Both the position numbers and the translations under genes were made by a program. From Lentzea albida (GTDB lineage Bacteria; Actinomycetota; Actinomycetes; Mycobacteriales; Pseudonocardiaceae), in the NCBI RefSeq assembly GCF_900111005.1, contig NZ_FOFV01000020.1, forward strand, positions 62,001 through 126,000: DNA of 64,000 bases. Reading direction: 5' to 3'. Numbering within the stretch: the stretch's first letter is position 1; each line of letters begins with the position of its first letter. The notes under the pieces were generated by a model. The model was not told the DNA's origin. It saw only the letters and a list, made by a program, of their open reading frames with translations, and searched no databases. Of this stretch, positions 1 to 8,151 are shown one piece after another.

Positions 1-411
1 CGCGAGTCCGAGCACCACCTGCGCGTCGTCTCGCGCGTCGGCCGCCGGCTGCCCGCGCACTCGACGTCCCTGGGCAAGGCCGTGCTCTCGACGCGCACGC
101 CCGAGGAGGTCGACCAGATCCTCCCCGACGAACTGGCGCCGCTGACGCCCAACACCGTGACGGAGAGGGCCGCGCTGCACGAGCAGCTCGCCGGGTTCCG
201 CAACGCGGGTTTCGCCCACGAGCGCGAGGAGAACACGCCCGGCCTGGGCTGTTTCGCGGTGGCACTGCCCTACCGCAACCCCGTGCTGGACGCGATGAGC
301 TGCTCGGTGCCGCTGGGCAGGCTCACCCCGGAGCACGAGCGGCAGGTCATCTCGGCCCTGCTCGACGCCGCCCGCACGATCACCGAACTCCTCCGCCAGT
401 TCGGTCGCTGA
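1..411 (+). CDS. IclR family transcriptional regulator, C-terminal part
   Basis: The reading frame is open from the first base, so the gene begins upstream and only the last 136 residues are visible. They match the IclR effector-binding domain: an arginine-rich strand, then PAHSTSLGKAVLS near residues 19-31, which corresponds to the family's conserved P-H-x-T-A-x-G-K-A segment, and the usual C-terminal helix (QVISALLDAARTITELL). The N-terminal winged helix lies outside the window. IclR proteins bind DNA as dimers and respond to small metabolites. The gene sits 42 nt before a uronate dehydrogenase on the same strand, so it probably controls uronic-acid catabolism; that link is inference from position. 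Confidence 0.9.
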   Translation, partial: RESEHHLRVVSRVGRRLPAHSTSLGKAVLSTRTPEEVDQILPDELAPLTPNTVTERAALHEQLAGFRNAGFAHEREENTPGLGCFAVALPYRNPVLDAMSCSVPLGRLTPEHERQVISALLDAARTITELLRQFGR

Positions 412-453
412 TTTCCTGCCGATCCACCTGATCAAGACGGAGGGCTCCAACCC

Positions 454-1278
454 GTGACCGCACGCATCCTGATCACCGGCGCCGGCGGAGGGGTGGGCAC
501 GCTCATGCGCCCCCGCCTCGCCGCGGAGGGCCGCGTCCTGCGGCTGCTGGACATCGCGGAGCTGCCCGCGGCCGCCGACGGCGAGAACGTCGAGCTCGTC
601 GAGGCGTCGGTGACCGACATGGCCGCCATGGAGGCGGCGCTGGAGGGCGTCGACGCGGTGATCCACCTCGGCGGCCACAGCCTCGAGGAGTCGTGGGACA
701 AGATCCTGCGCGTCAACATCGACGGCACCCACACGGTCCTGGAAGCCGCACGGCGTGCCGGCGTCCGCCGGGTGGTCCTGGCGAGCTCCAACCACGCCGT
801 GGGCTACGTCGAACAGGCCGACGGCGAGGCAGGCGACTACCTCTTCCCCCGCCCGGACACCTACTACGGCGTGTCCAAGGTGGCGATGGAGGCACTGGGG
901 TCGCTGTACGCCGACCGCTACGGCCTGGACGTGATCGCGATCCGCATCGGCTCGTGCTTCGAGAAGCCGCGCGACGTGCGGATGCTGTCGACGTGGATGT
1001 CTCCGGACGACGCCGCGCGCCTGTTCGAGGCGTGCCTTTCCGCCCCCTCACCGGGTTTCCGCGTCGTGTGGGGCATCTCGGCCAACAAGCGCGCCTGGTT
1101 CTCGCTGGACGAGGCCCGCTCCCTGGGGTACGAACCGCAGGACGACTCCGAGGTGTACGCGGCCGAGGTTCTGGAGAAGCACGGGGAGCCGGATCCCTCG
1201 TCGCCCGCGGTGAAGTACCTGGGCGGCGTCTGGTGCGGCCCCGATTTCGACACGGCAGTCAAGGAGGCAGGGCGTTGA
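454..1278 (+). CDS. udh: Uronate dehydrogenase (NAD-dependent)
   Basis: 274 residues, a short-chain/epimerase-fold oxidoreductase. It carries the N-terminal dinucleotide motif TGAGGGVG (8-15), the strand-end SSNH (111-114), the catalytic Y138-x3-K142 pair, and the blocks RIGSC (164-168) and RMLSTW (176-181) that I recognise from uronate dehydrogenases (EC 1.1.1.203). Those enzymes oxidise galacturonate or glucuronate to the aldarolactone. The GTG start follows a GGAGGG-like site. The next gene starts inside its stop codon (TTGA overlap), so the two are translationally coupled, and the partner enzyme acts later in the same oxidative uronate route. A sugar-nucleotide epimerase is a less likely alternative. 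Confidence 0.85.
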   Translation: MTARILITGAGGGVGTLMRPRLAAEGRVLRLLDIAELPAAADGENVELVEASVTDMAAMEAALEGVDAVIHLGGHSLEESWDKILRVNIDGTHTVLEAARRAGVRRVVLASSNHAVGYVEQADGEAGDYLFPRPDTYYGVSKVAMEALGSLYADRYGLDVIAIRIGSCFEKPRDVRMLSTWMSPDDAARLFEACLSAPSPGFRVVWGISANKRAWFSLDEARSLGYEPQDDSEVYAAEVLEKHGEPDPSSPAVKYLGGVWCGPDFDTAVKEAGR

Positions 1279-2777
1279 GCCACGGCGTGCAGGGATACAA
1301 CCCGCGCACCGGTGAGCCGTACGGCGAACCGGTTGCGAAGACCCCCGACGGCGAGGTGGACCGCATCGCCTCGGCCGCGGCCACCGCGTTCCCGGCCTGG
1401 TCGGCCGTCGCGGCGGCGGACCGCGCCGTGGTGCTGGAGAAGGTCGCGGACGCGCTCGACGCCGAGTCGGCGTTGCTGATCGAGACGGCCGACAGCGAAA
1501 CAGCTCTGGGCGTGCCGCGGCTGACGACCGAACTGAAGCGCACGACGAACCAGTTGCGGCTGTTCTCCGAGGTGCTGCGCGAGGGCAGCTACGTCGAGGC
1601 CACTTTGGACTCGGCGAACCCGGACATCATCCCGCCGCGGCCGGTGCTCCGTCGCGTTCTCCGTCCACTGGGGACGGTGGCGGTGTTCTCCGCGTCGAAC
1701 TTCCCGTTCGCGTTCTCGGTGGCGGGCGGTGACACGGCCTCCGCGCTCGCGTCCGGCTGTTCCGTTGTGGTGAAGGCACATTCGGCGCACCCGTCGACGT
1801 CGCGCGAGACCGCGCGGGTCGTGGTCGACGCGCTGCGCGAGGCCGGTGCGCCCGAGGGCGTGTTCGGGATCGTGTACGGCACCGAGGCCGGTGTCGCGCT
1901 GGTGAAGCACCCGGCGGTGCGCGCGGTCGGCTTCACCGGCTCGACCGGCGGCGGCCGGGCGTTGTTCGACCTGGCGCAGGGCAGGCCGGACCCGATCCCG
2001 TTCTACGGCGAGCTGGGCAGCGTGAACCCGACGGTGATCCTGCCGGGCGCGGCCACGCCGGAGATCGCGGCCGGGTTCGCGCAGTCGCTGGTGATGGGCG
2101 TCGGGCAGTTCTGCACGAACCCCGGCCTGGTGTTCGCGCCGGAGTCGATCGTGCCCGCGCTGGGCGAGGCGGTCGCCGCGTCGTCCGGTGGCGCGATGCT
2201 GAACGAGCGCATGTGCGACTCCTACAAGTCGGGCACGGACGCGCTGGCCGCCTCGGACCTGGTCTCCGTGGTGTCGACCGGCACGCGGCCGGACGAGGCG
2301 TGGGCGGTGGCGCCGCTGCTGTTCAGCACGTCGGTGAAGGTGTTCGAGGAGAACCTCGAGAAGCTGACCGAGGAGCACTTCGGCCCGGCGGCGCTGGTCG
2401 TGACGTACTCGTCGCCGGACGAGCTGCACCCGGTGCTCGCGAAGCTGCCGGGCACGCTGACCGGCACGGTGCACGCCGCCGAGTCGGACCACGCCGAGGC
2501 CGGTGAGGTCGCCGAGGTCCTGCGCCGCGTGGCGGGCCGGATCATCTTCAACGCCTGGCCGACCGGTGTCGCGGTGGCGTGGGGCCAGCACCACGGCGGC
2601 CCGTGGCCCGCGACGACGAACCCGCTGCACACGTCGGTGGGCGCCACGTCGATCCGCCGCTGGATCGCCCCGGTGACGTACCAGTCGTGGCCGGACGCGC
2701 TGCTGCCCGCGGAGCTGCAGGACGCGAACCCGCTCGGCATCCCCCGCCGGGTGGACGGTGTGCTCGGCGTCCACTGA
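1275..2777 (+). CDS. 2,5-dioxopentanoate (alpha-ketoglutaric semialdehyde) dehydrogenase
   Basis: 500 residues from a TTG start that overlaps the udh stop (TTGA), preceded by AAGGAGG. The frame is open much further upstream, but the family's usual N-terminus begins here. It is an aldehyde dehydrogenase: catalytic C280 in GQFCTNPG, general-base E246 in GELGS, and N142 in SNFPFAF. The DSANPD segment (112-117) and the long block after SNFP resemble the subfamily that oxidises 2,5-dioxopentanoate to 2-oxoglutarate with NAD(P) (EC 1.2.1.26). This is the last step of oxidative uronate or aldarate degradation, which fits the coupled udh. The dehydratase of the pathway is not in the window. The operon ends at the hairpin 13 nt downstream. 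Confidence 0.85.
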   Translation: MSHGVQGYNPRTGEPYGEPVAKTPDGEVDRIASAAATAFPAWSAVAAADRAVVLEKVADALDAESALLIETADSETALGVPRLTTELKRTTNQLRLFSEVLREGSYVEATLDSANPDIIPPRPVLRRVLRPLGTVAVFSASNFPFAFSVAGGDTASALASGCSVVVKAHSAHPSTSRETARVVVDALREAGAPEGVFGIVYGTEAGVALVKHPAVRAVGFTGSTGGGRALFDLAQGRPDPIPFYGELGSVNPTVILPGAATPEIAAGFAQSLVMGVGQFCTNPGLVFAPESIVPALGEAVAASSGGAMLNERMCDSYKSGTDALAASDLVSVVSTGTRPDEAWAVAPLLFSTSVKVFEENLEKLTEEHFGPAALVVTYSSPDELHPVLAKLPGTLTGTVHAAESDHAEAGEVAEVLRRVAGRIIFNAWPTGVAVAWGQHHGGPWPATTNPLHTSVGATSIRRWIAPVTYQSWPDALLPAELQDANPLGIPRRVDGVLGVH

Positions 2778-2789
2778 GTGGTGTCCCGC

Positions 2790-2827
2790 GAACGGGGCCG
2801 CTGACACGATGGTCAGCGGCTCCGTTC
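2790..2827 (+). terminator. Strong stem-loop after the uronate operon
   Basis: A 16-bp stem (2790-2805 with 2812-2827; one G-U pair) closed by a 6-nt loop, 12 nt after the dehydrogenase stop. There is no T-run, which is usual for actinobacterial terminators. Confidence 0.75.
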
Positions 2828-2845
2828 TCGTCGGGAGGACGTGCC

Positions 2846-2959
2846 GTGGTCGGTCGCCGGGCGTACGACTTCATGTACCGCACCTTCGCGCCGTGGAAGA
2901 GCGGGACCGGAACCCGTGCGCGGCAGCGGTTCGCGTGCTTCCTGATGACGCGCCGCTAG
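2846..2959 (+). pseudogene. 37-codon ORF resembling a methyltransferase N-terminus
   Basis: A GTG with a well-placed GGGAGG (2833-2838) opens a 37-residue frame ending at a TAG that overlaps the stop of the convergent CPT gene. The peptide contains RRAYDFMYRTFAPWKSG, which resembles the first residues of a group of actinobacterial class I SAM-dependent methyltransferases (YDxMYRxxAPW). After that the frame turns into a basic tail and stops, with no SAM-binding motif. I read it as the leftover start of a methyltransferase gene; a genuine small basic protein is the alternative. The resemblance is from memory. Confidence 0.35.
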
Positions 2960-3501
2960 ACCTTCGCGGCGATCACGCGCGCGCACTCGACCGCCTCGGC
3001 CTTCGCGGTGTCGACCTCGATGTCGTAGGTCATCCCCCGGTGCACGAGCTCGGCCTGCGCCTCGGCCATCCCGGCGACTCGGTCACCGCGGGCGAGCTCA
3101 CGGCCGGCGGCGACCCCGGCGTCGCACCGCACCCCGACCCACAGCACTTCCAGCCCGTCCAACGCGGACTCCCACCGCCGCCGCGACTCGGCACCGCCGA
3201 GGAACACGTCGTCCACGATCACCCGCGCCCCGGCCCGCACCATCGCGGCGACGCCCGTCATCCACGCGTCCTCCAGCACCCGGAACTCGGCGCCGACGCT
3301 GACCTCGCCGCTGCCGTCGTCGTCCGGGAACCCGATGCCCTCCGACCCGAGCCGCAGCCGCGCGGGCATCACGTCGATCAGCGTGTCCACGCCGATCGCG
3401 AGCCACGCCTGCGGCAGCGCGGCCTGCAGGCAGCGCGCGATCCCGGACTTGCCGGAGCTGGACCCGCCGTTGAGAACGATCACCTGAGCACTAGACGACA
3501 C
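2956..3501 (-). CDS. Chloramphenicol 3-O-phosphotransferase family kinase
   Basis: 181 residues from a GTG 10 nt inside the end of the upstream monooxygenase gene, so the two are coupled. It has a P-loop GGSSSGKS (12-19), D39 in the position of the catalytic Asp of Streptomyces venezuelae CPT, and the blocks [19 protein letters not shown] and [10 protein letters not shown] in the same order as CPT. The length agrees with the 178 residues of that enzyme. The family phosphorylates chloramphenicol on its primary hydroxyl. No chloramphenicol biosynthesis genes are visible, so the natural substrate here is open. A longer start at 3543 is possible but adds a non-conserved Gly/Arg tail. Confidence 0.85.
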   Translation of the reverse strand: MSSSAQVIVLNGGSSSGKSGIARCLQAALPQAWLAIGVDTLIDVMPARLRLGSEGIGFPDDDGSGEVSVGAEFRVLEDAWMTGVAAMVRAGARVIVDDVFLGGAESRRRWESALDGLEVLWVGVRCDAGVAAGRELARGDRVAGMAEAQAELVHRGMTYDIEVDTAKAEAVECARVIAAKV

Positions 3502-4819
3502 GGTCCGACCGTACCCACGTCCGCCGTTCCCGGAGCAACTCACGCTGGTAGCCGAGGAAGTCGACCTCCAGCGTGTGCCGCTTCGACTTCACGTACTTGC
3601 GCCGCAGCCTCTCCCGGTAGGTGGTGATCTCGGCCTTCATCTCCGGTACCGGTGGCAGGGCGCCGCGGCCGGAGACCAGGTCGGCGACCCACTCGGCCTG
3701 GGCCTCGGCCAGCGGCATGATCGCCCCCAGCGGCTGGATCAGCCCGAGGAAGTACAGGCCGGGGTGCGCGGGGTCGACGACCCGCCGGTACAGCGACACC
3801 TCGTTGTCCGGCGACGAGACGGCCGTGAACTCCGTTGGATCCAGGAACGGGAATTCCACCCTGTAACCGGTGCAATAGACGATCACGTCGACGTCTTCCC
3901 GCGACCCGTCGGCGAACACGACGCCGGACCCGTCGAGCCGTTCGACGTTCGGCTTCACGGTGATGTCGCCGTGCCCGAGCCTGGTCAGCAGGTCGTCGGA
4001 CACCGTCGGGTGCGCTCCGAGGATGCCGTGCGACGGCTCGGGCAGCCCGTAGTCGGAGACCTTGCCGCGCGCCAGCCGCAGCATCAGCCCCAGCGACAGC
4101 GCCTGCAGCCAGCCGGGGGCGAACCGGGCGAGCGGCGAGGTCGTCAGGTGGTCGGTCGGCATGCCGAAGAGGTACTTGGGCATGATGTGCGCTCCCCGGC
4201 GCATCGCGAGGAACGTCCGCGCGGAGACGCGGGAGGACTCGACCGCGATGTCGCACGCCGAGTTGCCGATGCCGAGCACGAGCACCTTCTTGCCCGCGAA
4301 CCGTTCCGGCGTCTTGTAGAAGTGCGCGTGCATCTCCTCGCCGTCGAACGAGCCGGGGAAGGCCGGTTCGGGCATCCGCGGCGACCAGTGGTGCCCGTTC
4401 GCGACGATCACCGAACGGTAGGTGAGCGCGGTCTCGGCCCCGGTGTCGCGGTCGCGCGTCGTCACCAGGTAGCCGCCCGGCGCGACGGCCACCGACGTCA
4501 CCTCGGTCCGGAAGCGGATGCGGTCGCGGAACCCGTGGTGCTTCACGAAGTCGTCGAAGTACTCGGCGATCTGGAAGTGCGAGGGGTACGCGGGCAGGTG
4601 CGAGGGCATCGGGAAGGACTTGAACTCCATCATCTGCCGCGAGGTGTTGATGTGGAGCGACCGGTACGCCGACGACATCCCGTTGTCGTTGAGGTAGCGC
4701 CAGTTGCCGCCGATCTCCGACCCGGTCTCGTAGCAGTCGAACTCGATGCCGCGGGCGCCGAGCACCTGACATGCGGCGATGCCGGACGATCCCGCCCCGA
4801 TGACGCACACGCGATCCAT
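3491..4819 (-). CDS. Flavin-containing monooxygenase
   Basis: 442 residues with FAD-binding GAGSSG (8-13), the FMO signature around [15 protein letters not shown] (154-168), an NADPH-binding GIGNSA (183-188), and the late CTGY motif. These are the class B flavin monooxygenase hallmarks; such enzymes oxygenate soft nucleophiles (N or S) or act as Baeyer-Villiger enzymes. The FxGxxxH form points to the FMO rather than the BVMO branch. It is the first gene of a two-gene unit with the CPT-like kinase, with an 11-nt overlap. The substrate cannot be read from sequence. Confidence 0.88.
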   Translation of the reverse strand: MDRVCVIGAGSSGIAACQVLGARGIEFDCYETGSEIGGNWRYLNDNGMSSAYRSLHINTSRQMMEFKSFPMPSHLPAYPSHFQIAEYFDDFVKHHGFRDRIRFRTEVTSVAVAPGGYLVTTRDRDTGAETALTYRSVIVANGHHWSPRMPEPAFPGSFDGEEMHAHFYKTPERFAGKKVLVLGIGNSACDIAVESSRVSARTFLAMRRGAHIMPKYLFGMPTDHLTTSPLARFAPGWLQALSLGLMLRLARGKVSDYGLPEPSHGILGAHPTVSDDLLTRLGHGDITVKPNVERLDGSGVVFADGSREDVDVIVYCTGYRVEFPFLDPTEFTAVSSPDNEVSLYRRVVDPAHPGLYFLGLIQPLGAIMPLAEAQAEWVADLVSGRGALPPVPEMKAEITTYRERLRRKYVKSKRHTLEVDFLGYQRELLRERRTWVRSDRVV

Positions 4820-4963
4820 GCGACCGAAGTATTTTCACGTTCGCGGCGGCTGTCAATGACCCGGACGCGGATAGACGGGAAGACCGGGGCATGTCGACCG
4901 CTCGCGTCGTCCGCCGAGTGGGACGGGGTGCGCTCGACGGGCTCGCGCAATACGTTGTGCGCC

Positions 4964-5635
4964 ATGCGAAATCTTCTCGTGGCAGTCACGTCGGTACTGG
5001 CGTTCGCGGTCTCCACGGGCACGGCGGCGGGCGCGCCGCTGCCGTCCCCGGAGATCTTCGCGACGAACAACACCGCGATCATCACCGATCCCGCCGATCC
5101 GAGGCTCCAGGACCGACTGGTGCGGTTCGACCGTGAAGTCCGCGGGATCGTGCTCGCGAACGGCGGCCACACCACGCGGTCGACGTTGCTCGACGGCGTG
5201 TTCTGGTCGAGCGACCTGCAGCAGACGACGTTCGAGCGTTCGCGCAAGTTCGACGTCACCCTCGGCGAGGAGAGCCTGCGCCACACGGCTTCGGCGATCG
5301 CCAAGCAGTTCCGGCAGGAGTCGGTGCTCACGTTCCGGTTCCTGCCCGCGAACTCGCCCTCGGTCGACGCCGTCCAGGTCGAGGTCGACGGCCTCACCGC
5401 GCAGCAGGTCCGCACCGGTCTGCTCAACGACGCCGTCGCGCGCGAGAAGCTCGGCGGTGGCAGCGTCACCCTGCAGGGCAAGGCGATCCTCATCGCCTCC
5501 GTCGACGACCTGCCTGTCGTGCGGGCGTTCGTCACGAACATCGGCGGAGACCTCCGCAAGGCGAAGTTCCGCAAGGGCACGTGGGAGTTCGTCGGCGCGG
5601 AAACTCTTTTGTGGAACGGGCGAACCGCCGCCTAA
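4964..5635 (+). CDS. Secreted protein of unknown function
   Basis: 223 residues from an ATG. A clear signal peptide (basic MRN, hydrophobic 4-19, AGA near 22-24) is followed by a soluble domain without cysteines or membrane segments. I do not recognise a family. Much of the mature part (about 100-200) has an alternating alpha/beta look (VDAVQVEVDGL, GKAILIASVDDLPVVRAFV). There is no clear Shine-Dalgarno before the ATG. It ends 10 nt before rtcB and probably shares a transcript with it, although a secreted protein and an RNA ligase have no obvious joint role. Confidence 0.75.
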   Translation: MRNLLVAVTSVLAFAVSTGTAAGAPLPSPEIFATNNTAIITDPADPRLQDRLVRFDREVRGIVLANGGHTTRSTLLDGVFWSSDLQQTTFERSRKFDVTLGEESLRHTASAIAKQFRQESVLTFRFLPANSPSVDAVQVEVDGLTAQQVRTGLLNDAVAREKLGGGSVTLQGKAILIASVDDLPVVRAFVTNIGGDLRKAKFRKGTWEFVGAETLLWNGRTAA

Positions 5636-5645
5636 CCTCGTGGAC

Positions 5646-6824
5646 ATGGCAGCAACCCTGGTCCGCGGCCAGAACGTGGACATTCGCATGTGGACTCGAC
5701 CGGACGAGGTCGAGGAGTTCGCCATGCGGCAGCTGCAGAACATCTCCTCGCTGCCGTGGGCTTTCAAGCACGTGGCCGTGATGCCCGACGTGCACTACGG
5801 CAAGGGCGCCACGGTGGGTTCGGTGATCGCGTTGCGCGACGCCGTCTCCCCCGCGGCCGTCGGCGTGGACATCGGCTGCGGCATGACCGCCGTGCGCACC
5901 TCGCTCACGGCGAGCGACCTGCCGGAGACGTTGCGTGGTCTGCGGTCCCGCATGGAGGCCGTGGTCCCCGTCGGTTTCGGCCAGCACAAGGCGACCGCGT
6001 TCACCGAGAGGGACGCGTCCGACTGGGGCACGTTCTGGAGGGGGTTCGACGACCTCACGCCCGCCGTGAAGGCGCGCGCCGACAAGGCGATGCACCAGAT
6101 GGGCACGCTCGGGGGCGGCAACCACTTCCTCGAGATCTGCCTGGACGGCGACCAGCGGGTGTGGGTCATGCTGCACTCGGGTTCGCGCGGCATCGGCAAC
6201 GAACTGGCGCAGCACCACATCGCGGTGGCGCGCACGCTCGCGCACAACTCCGAGCTGCCGGACCCGGACCTCGCCGTGTTCCTCGCGGGCACGCCCGAGA
6301 TGGCGGCGTACCGGCACGACCTGTACTGGGCGCAGGACTACGCGCGCCGCAACCGCTCGGTCATGCTGCGCCTGGTGTGCGACGTGCTGCGCGCCGAGTT
6401 CCCGCAGGTAGTTTTCGAGGAGCCGATCTCCGCTCACCATAATTACGTCTCCGAGGAGAACCACTTCGGCGAGGACGTGCTGGTGACCCGCAAGGGCGCC
6501 ATCCGCGCACGCCGTGGCGAGCTCGGCATCATCCCGGGGTCGATGGGCACCGGTTCGTACATCGTGCGCGGGCTCGGCAACCCCGACTCGTTCGAGTCGG
6601 CGTCGCACGGCGCCGGCCGCAGGATGTCCCGCAACAAGGCCCGCAAGACGTTCACGACGAAGGATCTCGCCGACCAGACAAGTGGTGTCGAGTGCCGCAA
6701 GGACTCCGGCGTCGTGGACGAGATCCCGGGCGCCTACAAGGACATCGACACCGTGATGGCGAACCAGTCCGACCTGGTCGAGGTGGTCGCGAAGCTCAAG
6801 CAGGTGGTTTGTATCAAGGGTTGA
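5646..6824 (+). CDS. rtcB: RNA-splicing ligase RtcB
   Basis: 392 residues from the ATG at 5646. RtcB joins RNA ends bearing 2',3'-cyclic phosphate or 3'-phosphate to 5'-OH ends using GTP and Mn2+. The metal and guanylylation residues are present: DVHYGKG (48-54), GVDIGCGM with C78, GGGNH (156-160), HSGSRG with H177, HHNY near 264-267, and SHGAGR with the guanylylated H321. The length is typical of the compact bacterial form. The RNA cyclase RtcA, the regulator RtcR and the release factor PrfH are not adjacent. The next feature downstream is a long hairpin. Confidence 0.95.
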   Translation: MAATLVRGQNVDIRMWTRPDEVEEFAMRQLQNISSLPWAFKHVAVMPDVHYGKGATVGSVIALRDAVSPAAVGVDIGCGMTAVRTSLTASDLPETLRGLRSRMEAVVPVGFGQHKATAFTERDASDWGTFWRGFDDLTPAVKARADKAMHQMGTLGGGNHFLEICLDGDQRVWVMLHSGSRGIGNELAQHHIAVARTLAHNSELPDPDLAVFLAGTPEMAAYRHDLYWAQDYARRNRSVMLRLVCDVLRAEFPQVVFEEPISAHHNYVSEENHFGEDVLVTRKGAIRARRGELGIIPGSMGTGSYIVRGLGNPDSFESASHGAGRRMSRNKARKTFTTKDLADQTSGVECRKDSGVVDEIPGAYKDIDTVMANQSDLVEVVAKLKQVVCIKG

Positions 6825-6844
6825 TGTTTCCCTTGTGAGTGAAC

Positions 6845-6894
6845 GGGAAAGCCTCCGGACAGCCAGATTTTCTGCCTGTCTTGGAGGTTTTTCC
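6845..6894 (+). promoter_or_regulatory. Long hairpin that buries the ribosome-binding site of the next gene
   Basis: The arm 6845-6862 pairs with 6876-6894 over about 18 positions with one bulged C (6880) and a few G-T pairs. The GGAGG at 6883-6887 is paired with CCTCC at 6852-6856, and the stem ends on the base before the ATG at 6895. This would hide the start site in the mRNA. It also lies 20 nt after the rtcB stop and could end that transcript. Both readings are inference from the visible pairing. Confidence 0.55.
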
Positions 6895-7479
6895 ATGTCA
6901 ACGGGCGCCATCATCGGCGTGGTGGTCGCGGTTCTCGTGGTGCTGGTGGTCCTCGCGTTCGTGCTGAGGCCCGCCATGCAGCGCAAGAAGTTGCGCGACC
7001 GCTTCGGCCCTGAGTACGACCGCGTGGTCGAGCACAGCGACAACAGATCGGCCGCGGAGAAGGAACTCGCCGAGCGGGAGCACCGCCACAGCGAGTTCGA
7101 CCTGAAGCCGCTTTCCCCCACGGCACAGGAGAGTTACCGCCGGCACTGGGCGACCGTGCAGGCGAAGTTCGTCGACTCGCCGGAGAGTTCCATCGCCGAC
7201 GCCGACCGCCTCGTGACCGATCTGATGGCCGAGCGCGGGTACCCCACCGAGGGGTATGAGGCGCAGCTGAGCGTCCTGTCCGTCGAGCACGCGCGGACGC
7301 TGGAGCACTACCGCAAGGCGCACGACATCTCGGAGCGCCAGGAGATCGGCGAGGCGAGCACCGAGGACCTGCGCACCGCGATGGTGCACTACCGCGAGCT
7401 GTTCACCGATCTGCTGGAACACGGCGCAGCGCCGCGCAAGGACCGGGAAGCCGTGCGGAAGGAGAAGACCGATGTCTGA
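6895..7479 (+). CDS. Membrane-anchored protein of unknown function (paralogue of next gene)
   Basis: 194 residues. One N-terminal membrane segment (about 5-27, GAIIGVVVAVLVVLVVLAFVL) is followed by basic residues and a cytoplasmic helical domain. The domain WATVQAKFVDSPESSIADAD, with LVTDLM, DLRTAMVHYRELF later, recurs in the following gene, so the two are paralogues. The ATG at 6895 has a good GGAGG; an in-frame GTG at 6835 without such a site is rejected. It overlaps the next gene by 8 nt. I do not recognise a named family. Confidence 0.8.
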   Translation: MSTGAIIGVVVAVLVVLVVLAFVLRPAMQRKKLRDRFGPEYDRVVEHSDNRSAAEKELAEREHRHSEFDLKPLSPTAQESYRRHWATVQAKFVDSPESSIADADRLVTDLMAERGYPTEGYEAQLSVLSVEHARTLEHYRKAHDISERQEIGEASTEDLRTAMVHYRELFTDLLEHGAAPRKDREAVRKEKTDV

Positions 7480-8077
7480 GACCCCCACCCACGCCGCCGG
7501 CGTCCCCACCCCGGCCCGGCCGCAGCAGACCGAGCGCGCACCGCAGACGGAACGCGTGCCGCAGCAACGGCCTGACGCACAGCGCACTGACGCACAGCGG
7601 ACCGAGGGCCAGCAGGCGGACGCCCACCGGGCGGAGGCGCAGCGGACCGACGTCCAGGCGACGCAGGCCCAGCGCGGTGACGGCCAGCGCACCGACGGTC
7701 AGCACACCGGTGGTCAGCGCGTTGAAACCCAGCAGCGCAACGACCACGAGCGCGGGGAGCAGCACCGCGCCGAGCAGTACCGCGCCGACCAGCGTCACGC
7801 GGACCAGCGGCACACCGAGCCGCAGCGCACGGACCAGCGTCCGGTCGGCAAGCTCGAAGACGAGTGGCAGGCGGTGCAGTACGAGTTCGTCGACGACCCG
7901 AAGGCGGCCGTCAGCAAGGCGGACGCGCTCGTGACGCGCGCACTCGAGGAGCTCACCTCCCGGCACCGCTCCCTCACGAAGCAGCTCGAGGGAAACAGTG
8001 ATCCACAGACCGAGGACCTGCGACTGGCACTCCACCGCTATCGGGAACTGTTCAAGTCGCTGGTCGCCGTCAAATAA
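7472..8077 (+). CDS. Gln/Arg-repeat protein with the same C-terminal domain
   Basis: 201 residues. Residues 18-124 are low-complexity, built from degenerate units such as AQRTD, GQRTD, EQHRA and DQRHA; residues 126-201 repeat the domain of the preceding protein (WQAVQYEFVDDPKAAVSKAD, then DLRLALHRYRELFKSL). It has no membrane segment, so it may work at the membrane through its anchored paralogue. The ATG overlaps the previous stop by 8 nt, which indicates coupling. The function is unknown. Confidence 0.78.
   Translation: MSETPTHAAGVPTPARPQQTERAPQTERVPQQRPDAQRTDAQRTEGQQADAHRAEAQRTDVQATQAQRGDGQRTDGQHTGGQRVETQQRNDHERGEQHRAEQYRADQRHADQRHTEPQRTDQRPVGKLEDEWQAVQYEFVDDPKAAVSKADALVTRALEELTSRHRSLTKQLEGNSDPQTEDLRLALHRYRELFKSLVAVK
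7523..7843 (+). repeat. Coding low-complexity Gln/Arg/Asp repeats
   Basis: About 100 codons of imperfect 4-6-residue units dominated by CAG, CGC/CGG and GAC/GCG codons. The DNA shows repeated CAGCGCACNGAC and CAGCAG words, which suggests expansion by slippage or unequal exchange. Confidence 0.6.
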
Positions 8078-8089
8078 GTGCTGGAAGCC

Positions 8090-8123
8090 CCGGCGCCGTG
8101 GCCGTGACAGGTGGCGGCGCCGG
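8090..8123. terminator. Candidate stem-loop between convergent genes
   Basis: CCGGCGCCG (8090-8098) pairs perfectly with CGGCGCCGG (8115-8123) across a 16-nt loop, 13 nt after the upstream stop and 28 nt before the end of the opposing gene. Confidence 0.4.
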
Positions 8124-8151
8124 CAGGCATGTCCGGACCAGACCCATCCCC

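Noticed and set aside
693-1274. Frame of the aldehyde dehydrogenase open far upstream, overlapping udh
   Set aside because: The residues before 1275 are Arg/Pro-rich and are a frame shadow of udh; the family N-terminus begins at the TTG.
918-2807. Very long minus-strand open frame opposite udh and the dehydrogenase
   Set aside because: The translation is Arg/His-rich with no motif; such antisense frames are common at this GC content.
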